From Methylophilaceae bacterium (lineage in GTDB: Bacteria > Pseudomonadota > Gammaproteobacteria > Burkholderiales > Methylophilaceae), in contig SPJO01000078.1 of NCBI GenBank assembly GCA_006844635.1, positions 1-5,658 on the forward strand: a stretch of DNA of 5,658 bases, read 5' to 3'. The notes beneath the pieces are model-generated. The model was not told the origin of the DNA and ran no database searches. It worked only from the letters and a program-made list of their open reading frames with translations. The stretch's first letter is position 1. Every line of letters begins with the position of its first letter. Positions 1 to 4,240 of the stretch are shown one piece after another. The position numbers and the translations under genes were made by a program.

Positions 1-88
1 GAATTTTCAAGCATAGCTTCGCCTTTTTGAGAATTTTCGTTATATTAATCAGTAAATTACAAGCTGTAAAGAATAATCAATAATAAGC
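1..88. other. AT-rich leader upstream of comF
   Basis: No complete gene fits here. The octamer GAATTTTC occurs twice, at 1-8 and 31-38. A possible minus-strand ATG lies at 14-12 and would leave only four codons (M-L-E-N) inside the window. A purine-rich AAAAAGG stretch lies upstream of it, so it could be the first codons of a divergent gene, but nothing more can be said. On the plus strand, TTGAGA at 27-32 resembles a -35 box, but no -10 box sits at good spacing (TAAATT at 53-58 is 20 bases away). No strong ribosome binding site precedes the comF ATG. Confidence 0.3.
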
Positions 89-796
89 ATGAACAACTGG
101 TTAAAAAATAATCAACTGTTAAATATTAACCGTTTAACAAGCCCACTCACGCAGCAATCCTGCGTGCTGTGTCAGGCGTCGGCTAGTCAATCAATCGCGT
201 TTTGCCAAGCTTGCTTAAGCAGCTTACCCTCCCTAGATCACCCATACTGCCGTGTGTGTGCCGCACAAACCCATGGCGAAATATGTGGTAGCTGTTTAAA
301 CAGTCATCCCTATTATGACAGCACGCAGGCATTACTGGCTTACCAATACCCAATCGACAGCATCATTCAGCACTACAAATACCAAGACGCCTTATACCTT
401 AGCGAGTCCTTTGGACGGCTCATGGCAGACTCCTTAGACTTTATGGGCGTTGATTTAATCATTCCAATGCCCCTGCACCCTAACAGAATGGTGACACGCG
501 GCTTCAATCAATCACTAGAAATCGCAAAAGTCATTGCCAAGCATCACCAGCTAGTCATGGATAGTCAGCATTGCGAGAAAGTGAAAGACACGCCACCGCA
601 AGCATCATTAGCTTACAAAGACCGTATTAAAAACATGAAAAATGCATTTACGTGCAACACGCAATATCAAGACCTGCACATTGGCATCATTGATGACGTG
701 ATGACCACAGGCACAAGCTTAAACGAACTGGCCAAAACGCTTAAAAAAGCTGGTGGCAGTAAAATAAGCTGTTATGTATTAGCCAGAACTGCGTAA
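89..796 (+). CDS. comF: ComF family phosphoribosyltransferase-like protein
   Basis: This 235-residue protein has the full ComF layout. The N-terminal part carries eight cysteines in four CxxC pairs (C25/C28, C39/C42, C54/C57, C66/C69), which suggests two zinc-binding clusters. A type I phosphoribosyltransferase fold follows. Its hallmarks are the RGFNQS segment near residues 137-142, KDTPPQ near 166-171 and the PRPP-loop motif IDDVMTTGTS at 201-210. ComF-type proteins are needed for taking transforming DNA into the cytoplasm in several competent bacteria (GntX in E. coli); the true substrate is poorly defined. The protein looks soluble, with no signal peptide. The length is normal for the family and no truncation is seen. 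The ATG at 89 is chosen because it leaves a sensible lead before the first CxxC, although its ribosome binding site is weak. The gene ends 10 bases before trmL, so the two are probably one transcript. The family assignment is firm; a role in competence in this organism is inference. Confidence 0.9.
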   Translation: MNNWLKNNQLLNINRLTSPLTQQSCVLCQASASQSIAFCQACLSSLPSLDHPYCRVCAAQTHGEICGSCLNSHPYYDSTQALLAYQYPIDSIIQHYKYQDALYLSESFGRLMADSLDFMGVDLIIPMPLHPNRMVTRGFNQSLEIAKVIAKHHQLVMDSQHCEKVKDTPPQASLAYKDRIKNMKNAFTCNTQYQDLHIGIIDDVMTTGTSLNELAKTLKKAGGSKISCYVLARTA

Positions 797-806
797 AATA
801 ACGCCT

Positions 807-1271
807 ATGTTTCATATCGTCTTATTCGAGCCTGAAATTCCGCCTAACACCGGTAATATTATTCGCTTATGTGCTAACACAGGCGCGCAATTGCATTTGG
901 TTGAGCCGTTAGGCTTTAAATTAGAAGACAAGCAGATGCGTCGTGCGGGCTTGGATTATCATGAGTTTTCTACGATGCAAGTGCATCAAGACTGGTCAAG
1001 CTGCAAGGCCACATTAGCAGGTAAACGTTTGTTTGCCATTACGACCAAAGGCAGCACACGCCACAGCAATATCGAATATCAAGCAGAAGACGTGTTTGTA
1101 TTTGGACCAGAGACTCGCGGCCTCCCAGAAGCCATCCGCAATGAGTTTACACCAGCACACCGTGTACGCTTACCCATGGTAGCTGATAGTAGAAGTCTGA
1201 ATTTATCGAATAGTGCTGCGATACTGCTTTATGAAGCTTGGCGGCAAATTGATTTTAAAGGTGGTGTTTAA
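807..1271 (+). CDS. trmL: tRNA (cytidine(34)-2'-O)-methyltransferase TrmL
   Basis: TrmL is a small SPOUT-class enzyme that uses S-adenosylmethionine to methylate the 2'-OH of the wobble base (C34 or cmnm5U34) of tRNA-Leu isoacceptors. All three SPOUT motifs are visible: NTGNIIRLCANTG at residues 14-26, FGPETRGLP at 99-107, and MVADSRSLNLSN at 124-135 leading into a conserved LLYEAWRQ helix. The last two motifs form the knotted cofactor site. Length is 154 residues, against 157 as I recall for E. coli TrmL (formerly YibK), and similarity runs end to end, starting IVLFEPEIPPNTGN. There is no extra RNA-binding domain, as is normal for this minimal family, which works as a dimer. The ATG at 807 lies 10 bases after the comF stop with no clear Shine-Dalgarno, so translation may depend on ribosomes finishing comF. 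The gene is convergent with gpsA. In E. coli the gene also lies near the secB-gpsA cluster. Confidence 0.95.
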   Translation: MFHIVLFEPEIPPNTGNIIRLCANTGAQLHLVEPLGFKLEDKQMRRAGLDYHEFSTMQVHQDWSSCKATLAGKRLFAITTKGSTRHSNIEYQAEDVFVFGPETRGLPEAIRNEFTPAHRVRLPMVADSRSLNLSNSAAILLYEAWRQIDFKGGV

Positions 1272-1323
1272 CCAGCGCTACAAAAGCTATGCTGGCAAAC
1301 TAGTTAAACGCCTTCGGGTTTTT
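1272..1323 (+). terminator. Possible trmL terminator, overlapping the gpsA 3' end
   Basis: Two weak hairpins follow trmL. The first pairs CCAGC (1272-1276) with GCTGG (1291-1295), and GCT (1277-1279) with AGC (1285-1287), leaving a three-base bulge. No T-run follows it. The second is AAACGCC-TTCG-GGTTTTT at 1306-1323: a UUCG tetraloop closed by two C-G pairs, then one G-U pair, one mismatch and three A-T pairs, with the T-run forming its right arm. It overlaps the last gpsA codons and its stop. Neither is a strong canonical terminator, and a purely sequence-based call is uncertain. Confidence 0.3.
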
Positions 1324-2296
1324 GCTCCCGTCCTAGCAAATCCATGACTGCTTGTTTGGCTGACTTACTATTACTTAAGGCTTGATTCACTTCAAAGGTA
1401 ATCGGCATATCAACATCAATTTTCTCGGCGCGACGCATCACTTCTTTTGCCGTATTTACCCCTTCGGCAACATGGCCTAAACCATTCAATACATCTTCCA
1501 GCGCTTTGCCTGAAGCCAATTGCAAGCCAACTTCTCGGTTTCTTGAATATTGTCCAGTACACGTTAGAATCAAATCGCCTGCACCAGCCAAACCCATAAA
1601 AGTTTCAGGCTTTGCGCCTAAAGCCGTGCCAAAGCGTGTAATTTCTGCTAAACCACGAGTAATCATTGCTGCACGCGCATTATTGCCAAAGCCCATGCCA
1701 TCTGAAATACCTGCTGCAATGGCCATCACATTCTTGATGGCACCACCAACAGAAACACCAATCACATCAGTGCTGTTATAAACGCGCAAATTACCACCAT
1801 GCAGCATATTGGCTGCTTCATGCGCAAATTCAGTATTATTGGCCGCCAAAGTGACAGCTGTTGGTAGCTCTCTCACCAATTCTGCTGCAAAACTAGGGCC
1901 TGACAACACGCCCCATTGCTGGCTCATACTAAGCTCTTCAATCGCCACCTCATGCGGCAACAATGCTGAGACAGGCTCCAATCCTTTATGCGCCCAAATT
2001 AATGGCTGCTTAGACCCTAGCTTTTTAAGTTCTTTTAAAATAAGGCGGAAACCAGCGGTCGGTACGACAGACAAAATCAAGTCTGCTCCATCAATCGCCG
2101 CTTCTAAAGAGTCTTCTACCTCTAATTTATCATTAAAAGTAAAGTCGCCGAGATAAAGTGGGTTTGCCCGCGCTTTGCGCATACCAGAGACATGTCCTGC
2201 ATTACGGCCCCAGAGTGTGACTTTGTGCTGTTGACTAGCATGAATGGCTAGCGCCGTACCCCAAGCGCCAGCGCCTAATACTGCAATTTTTTTCAA
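1304..2296 (-). CDS. gpsA: NAD(P)H-dependent glycerol-3-phosphate dehydrogenase
   Basis: GpsA reduces dihydroxyacetone phosphate to sn-glycerol 3-phosphate, the backbone for phospholipids, in the cytosol. From the chosen start the protein has 330 residues, normal for the family. The Rossmann motif GAGAWG lies at 8-13. WAHKGLEP lies near 101-108 and SGPSFAAEL near 132-140. The catalytic segment GGAIKN holds the active-site lysine at about 188. NNARAAMITRGLAE lies near 205-218, AGAGDLILTCTGQYSRNR near 237-254, and the C-terminal EGVNTAKEV completes the fold. The start is a TTG at 2296. It has a GGGGG Shine-Dalgarno five bases upstream and puts the Rossmann strand right at the N terminus (MKKIAVLGAGAWG), as in homologues. 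No in-frame ATG exists before the Rossmann motif, and an in-frame TAG at 2317-2315 closes the frame upstream. Another TTG at 2308 would add four residues but lacks a ribosome binding site. The TTG overlaps the stop of the SH3 gene (TTGA), suggesting translational coupling. Confidence 0.95.
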   Translation of the reverse strand: MKKIAVLGAGAWGTALAIHASQQHKVTLWGRNAGHVSGMRKARANPLYLGDFTFNDKLEVEDSLEAAIDGADLILSVVPTAGFRLILKELKKLGSKQPLIWAHKGLEPVSALLPHEVAIEELSMSQQWGVLSGPSFAAELVRELPTAVTLAANNTEFAHEAANMLHGGNLRVYNSTDVIGVSVGGAIKNVMAIAAGISDGMGFGNNARAAMITRGLAEITRFGTALGAKPETFMGLAGAGDLILTCTGQYSRNREVGLQLASGKALEDVLNGLGHVAEGVNTAKEVMRRAEKIDVDMPITFEVNQALSNSKSAKQAVMDLLGREQKPEGV

Positions 2297-2790
2297 TGAA
2301 GCCCCCAAACTGCACTACTTTGAATGTAGCCAGTAATACCATCTTGATGTTTTACTTTCACCCAGCCTTTATTGATTCTTGGCGAGAGCAATTCAAGTAC
2401 GACATCTTTTTCCACTGTCGCCAATAGCTTTGCGTCCAAGCTTTCAGCACTTTTAATATCTGTTTGATCGGTCACCAGTACCATGCGTTTTTTATCTAAA
2501 TCTTTGCCTTCAACCCAGCTCAAACCACTCCGTTGATCGCGTACTTTTAGCCAAGCGCCCAAATCGACAATTACTTCAACTGGATAGCCTTGATCCATCA
2601 CATATATTTTTTTAGACGCTGCTGACGGCGCATCATAAGCAATGGCTTTTTGTGGCAAAACAGAGCGGTATTCTGCCGCTTGCGCGGACATAGCAAAAGA
2701 AAAACCCAAGCTTAGCAGTACTAAACTTGGGTTTAAAGCGAAACGAATGCGTGAAGAAAAATACTGAAAGATTGAATATTTTTTCATCAT
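2293..2790 (-). CDS. Exported protein with two SH3-like (SH3b) domains
   Basis: The 165-residue precursor starts MMKK and has arginines in its N-region, a hydrophobic core near residues 20-35 (SLVLLSLGFSFAM) and an AQA/A signal-peptidase I type site near 36-39. It is therefore predicted to be exported to the periplasm. The mature part looks like two tandem bacterial SH3-like repeats, about 41-98 and 103-162. Both show the pattern 'x-s-k-x-v-x-x-G/D-x-x-V-E-(V/L)-(I/L) ... W-(L/V)-K-V ... G-(L/I)-(S/T)-(W/G)-(V/Y)'. This resembles the SH3_4/DUF1058 group; the exact family is my inference. Such domains often bind peptidoglycan or cell-wall peptides, but no enzyme domain is attached and no function is assigned. 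It starts 15 bases after the secB stop and its TGA overlaps the gpsA TTG, so it sits firmly inside the operon. The second ATG (2787) has slightly better spacing to the weak GAG ribosome binding site; either start gives the same mature protein. Confidence 0.85.
   Translation of the reverse strand: MMKKYSIFQYFSSRIRFALNPSLVLLSLGFSFAMSAQAAEYRSVLPQKAIAYDAPSAASKKIYVMDQGYPVEVIVDLGAWLKVRDQRSGLSWVEGKDLDKKRMVLVTDQTDIKSAESLDAKLLATVEKDVVLELLSPRINKGWVKVKHQDGITGYIQSSAVWGLH
2302..2306 (-). promoter_or_regulatory. Shine-Dalgarno (GGGGG) that selects the gpsA TTG start
   Basis: On the minus strand GGGGG is followed by CTTCA and then TTG at 2296-2294. A five-base spacing to a purine-rich block fits a ribosome binding site for that TTG. 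The alternative TTG at 2308-2306 overlaps this block and has nothing comparable upstream. The site lies inside the last codons of the SH3 gene. Confidence 0.55.
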
Positions 2791-2805
2791 CGTACTCGTT
2801 ATTAA

Positions 2806-3288
2806 TTAGTTAGCTGGCGCTTCACCATTCTCTTCAGCTTGTTGCTGTGCATATAAAGCCTCAAAATTAATTGGGTTTAATAGCACTGGCATAAAGCCTG
2901 CTCTTGTCACCATATCTGACACGGCTTCTCTTGCGTATGGGAACAGGATGTTTGGGCAAGTAATCGCTAACACCATTTCCAAGTTCTCATCTGGAATACC
3001 ACGAATACCGAAAATACCTGCTTGTGTCACTTCTACCAAGAAGGCAGTATTGTCTTCAATTTTCGCAGTCACTGTCACTTTGATAGAGACTTCATAAACG
3101 CCATCGTCTAATTTACTTGCACTATTTGCAAGCTCTACGTTCACTTGTGGCGCTGTGCGATTTGTAAAAATTTGTGGGGCATTTGGCACCTCGATAGAGG
3201 CGTCCTTAATATACAACTTCTCAATTGCAAATCCTGCTTGTGCAGCCTGATCATTTTCTTGTGATGCTGCGTCTGGTGCTTGTGCCAT
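2806..3288 (-). CDS. secB: Protein-export chaperone SecB
   Basis: SecB is a homotetrameric cytosolic chaperone that holds unfolded preproteins and hands them to SecA at the Sec translocon. The protein has 160 residues, against about 155 in E. coli. After a poorly conserved alanine/glutamine-rich lead (1-18), the family core begins at FAIEKLYIKDASIEVPNAP (20-38). Conserved VEVTQAGIF lies at 85-93, and the signature CPNILFPYAREAVSDMVTRAGF occupies 111-132, followed by LNPINFEALY at 137-146. The C-terminal tail (147-160) is acidic and flexible, as is usual, and may contact SecA. The ATG at 3288 has a good AGGAA Shine-Dalgarno at 3299-3295, six bases upstream. The gene lies 116 bases after grxC and 15 bases before the SH3 gene. 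Proximity to grxC and gpsA is the classic secB context, and SecB itself is typical of Alpha-, Beta- and Gammaproteobacteria. Confidence 0.97.
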   Translation of the reverse strand: MAQAPDAASQENDQAAQAGFAIEKLYIKDASIEVPNAPQIFTNRTAPQVNVELANSASKLDDGVYEVSIKVTVTAKIEDNTAFLVEVTQAGIFGIRGIPDENLEMVLAITCPNILFPYAREAVSDMVTRAGFMPVLLNPINFEALYAQQQAEENGEAPAN

Positions 3289-3404
3289 TTTTAATTCCTA
3301 TTTCTTTTAATAAATGCCATTTCTGGCGTGAAAAATTAATGATATTGAACCAATATTGTATTTTATCTTTTTATCCAATATTAATCATCTAAATATTACG
3401 CCGA
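3289..3404 (-). promoter_or_regulatory. grxC-secB spacer with a candidate internal promoter
   Basis: This 116-base, very AT-rich spacer is the longest inside the minus-strand operon. On the minus strand TTAATA (3384-3379) and TACAAT (3360-3355) are 18 bases apart and could serve as -35 and -10 boxes for secB. Each box is only a partial match to the sigma-70 consensus. The octamer CCAATATT (plus-strand reading) occurs at 3350-3357 and 3375-3382. A small GCCA-GAAA-TGGC hairpin lies closer to the secB ribosome binding site (around 3316-3327). No small ORF with a start signal is seen. Confidence 0.3.
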
Positions 3405-3665
3405 TTAACCAGCGGCAAGCAGTGGATCCAGCTCACCCGCTAAATCTAATGCGCGCAAGTCATCAAAACCACCGATATGTTGATCATCAATATAAATTTG
3501 CGGGACCGTCCGACGGCCAGTTTTTTCCATCATTTCCATGCGTTTTTCTGGCGCCTCATCAATACGGATTTTATTAATCCCTGTCACACCTTTATTCTCT
3601 AAAAGGCGTTCTGCATTATTGCAATACGGGCAGTATGCTGTTGTATACATTGTAATATTTGCCAT
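3405..3665 (-). CDS. grxC: Glutaredoxin 3
   Basis: GrxC is a small cytosolic glutathione-dependent thiol-disulfide oxidoreductase. It reduces protein disulfides and glutathione mixed disulfides. The 86-residue protein has the dithiol active site CPYC at 12-15 after a first beta strand (ITMYTTAY), the cis-proline TVP at 53-55, and the glutathione-binding GGFDDL at 65-70. This is the complete one-domain thioredoxin-like fold with the usual Grx3 length (E. coli about 83). The ATG at 3665 is preferred over an in-frame ATG 13 codons upstream. It gives the standard N terminus, has an AAAGG Shine-Dalgarno seven bases upstream, and shares one base with the rhodanese stop (TAATG), so the two genes are probably translationally coupled. 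The longer form would start inside the rhodanese coding sequence. Confidence 0.96.
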   Translation of the reverse strand: MANITMYTTAYCPYCNNAERLLENKGVTGINKIRIDEAPEKRMEMMEKTGRRTVPQIYIDDQHIGGFDDLRALDLAGELDPLLAAG

Positions 3666-4084
3666 TATGACGCCTTTACTAGCGGCATTTTTGCCTCTAC
3701 CCATTTATCTAAACCACCTTCAAGTTGGTGTAACTGTGTAAACTCATTCTCAGCCAAAATCTTACAGGCACTTTTTGAACGCATGCCGCGCTGACAATGC
3801 ACTAACACTGGTTTACTCTTTTGCCTGGTGAACTCTTTTAGTCGGCCTTCTAAATCAGCCAACGGAACATGTTTAGCGCCTTGGATATGGCCTTCTTTAA
3901 ATTCCGCCTCATCCCGCACATCGAGCACGAGCGTTTTTGCTCTATTCATCAGTAGCACGGCTTCATTTGGACTCACATTAGCCGCATGGTCTGAGCCACC
4001 ACCAGTAAGTATTGGCCACAACAGCATTAGGCCTGACGCTAATGCCAAGCCTACAAATATCGCATTTTCTGTAATAAATTCCAC
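3665..4084 (-). CDS. Membrane-anchored rhodanese-like protein (YibN type)
   Basis: This 139-residue protein has one N-terminal membrane segment (about 8-27, FVGLALASGLMLLWPILTGG) and then a single rhodanese domain (about 38-136). The domain shows the LDVRD motif (54-58), the EFKEGHIQGAKHVPL segment (61-74) and the active-site loop CQRGMRS with the nucleophilic cysteine at 97. The final LEGGLDKW motif spans 121-128. An intact C-x4-R loop predicts a working persulfide-forming sulfurtransferase, but its donor and acceptor are unknown. It occupies the place of E. coli yibN upstream of grxC; the E. coli protein, as I recall it, does not keep this loop so well. The start is GTG at 4084, with a purine-rich GAAAGAAAG six bases upstream. 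An in-frame TAA lies eight codons upstream (at about 4108), with no ATG between. The stop TAA shares its last base with the grxC ATG. It is the first gene of the minus-strand operon. Confidence 0.9.
   Translation of the reverse strand: MEFITENAIFVGLALASGLMLLWPILTGGGSDHAANVSPNEAVLLMNRAKTLVLDVRDEAEFKEGHIQGAKHVPLADLEGRLKEFTRQKSKPVLVHCQRGMRSKSACKILAENEFTQLHQLEGGLDKWVEAKMPLVKAS
3673..3677 (-). promoter_or_regulatory. Shine-Dalgarno (AAAGG) that decides the grxC start
   Basis: On the minus strand AAAGG is followed by seven bases and then the ATG at 3665-3663. This favours the 86-residue GrxC over a 99-residue form starting at 3704. It lies inside the last codons of the rhodanese gene. Confidence 0.5.
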
Positions 4085-4166
4085 AACATTCTTTCTTTCA
4101 ATTAGTTACTACTTCACTAGATGCTGCCAATTCCCTTTTATTCAAGAGGTAATCCGCAAGTTTCAT

Positions 4167-4193
4167 GCGTGTTTTATTCTTTTTTGCACACGC
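4167..4193. repeat. Inverted repeat GCGTGT-N15-ACACGC upstream of gpmI
   Basis: GCGTGT at 4167-4172 is the exact reverse complement of ACACGC at 4188-4193, separated by a T-rich 15-base spacer. It ends six bases before the TATAAT box, so it covers the place where a -35 box would sit. That position suits an operator for a dimeric regulator. No known regulator is recognised from this sequence, and a six-base arm can also arise by chance. Confidence 0.35.
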
Positions 4194-4195
4194 TG

Positions 4196-4207
4196 CCATT
4201 ATAATGG
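4196..4207 (+). promoter_or_regulatory. Palindromic -10 element (TATAAT on both strands) before gpmI
   Basis: CCATTATAATGG is a perfect 12-base palindrome. It gives a consensus -10 box on the plus strand (4200-4205) and another on the minus strand (4203-4198). On the plus strand the start of transcription would fall near 4211-4213, leaving a 14-base leader to the ATG at 4226 or 29 bases to the ATG at 4241. The -35 position (TTCTTT at 4177-4182, 17-base spacing) is poor, so an activator may be needed or the box may act weakly. Confidence 0.4.
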
Positions 4208-4240
4208 ATGTATTCAGAAAACCTCATGAAACATTTTATT

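Larger units (their letters stand above)
4085..4240. promoter_or_regulatory. Divergent control region, rhodanese operon / gpmI
   Basis: This spacer separates two divergent transcription units, so both promoters must lie in or near it. For the minus strand, TTGAAT (4145-4140) and TCTAGT (4121-4116) are 18 bases apart and would start transcription about 25 bases before the GTG; each box matches the sigma-70 consensus at only four of six positions. For the plus strand there is a perfect TATAAT at 4200-4205. An inverted repeat spans 4167-4193. The heptamer GCTGCCA occurs at 4123-4129 and 4192-4198, perhaps by chance. The right end holds possible alternative gpmI starts at 4208 and 4226. No small gene is evident. 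Confidence 0.5.

Noticed and set aside
1..14. Start of a divergent minus-strand gene (ATG at 14-12)
   Set aside because: Only four codons are in the window, so neither the reading frame nor a family can be supported. It is mentioned under the leader entry only.
1506..2156. Two plus-strand open frames (1506-1781 and 1809-2156) opposite gpsA
   Set aside because: They lie wholly antisense to the well-conserved gpsA, have no recognisable domain, and have compositions typical of reverse-complement frames.
3316..3327. GCCA-GAAA-TGGC hairpin as an RNA thermometer or terminator
   Set aside because: The stem is only four base pairs, does not cover the secB ribosome binding site and is not followed by a T-run.
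3666..3704. Thirteen-residue N-terminal extension of GrxC
   Set aside because: The extension lies in the rhodanese coding end, has no family counterpart, and the internal ATG has its own Shine-Dalgarno and stop-start junction.
3356..3741. Plus-strand open frames at 3356-3577 and 3538-3741
   Set aside because: They are antisense to grxC and the end of the rhodanese gene, and show no family features.
4184..4189. TTGCAC as the -35 box of the gpmI promoter
   Set aside because: It lies only 10 bases from the TATAAT box, too close for sigma-70 spacing.
3828..4229. Plus-strand open frame running through the rhodanese gene into the gpmI upstream region
   Set aside because: Most of it is antisense to the conserved rhodanese domain. 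The part in the spacer has no start signal or known motif, and it would overlap the gpmI promoter.
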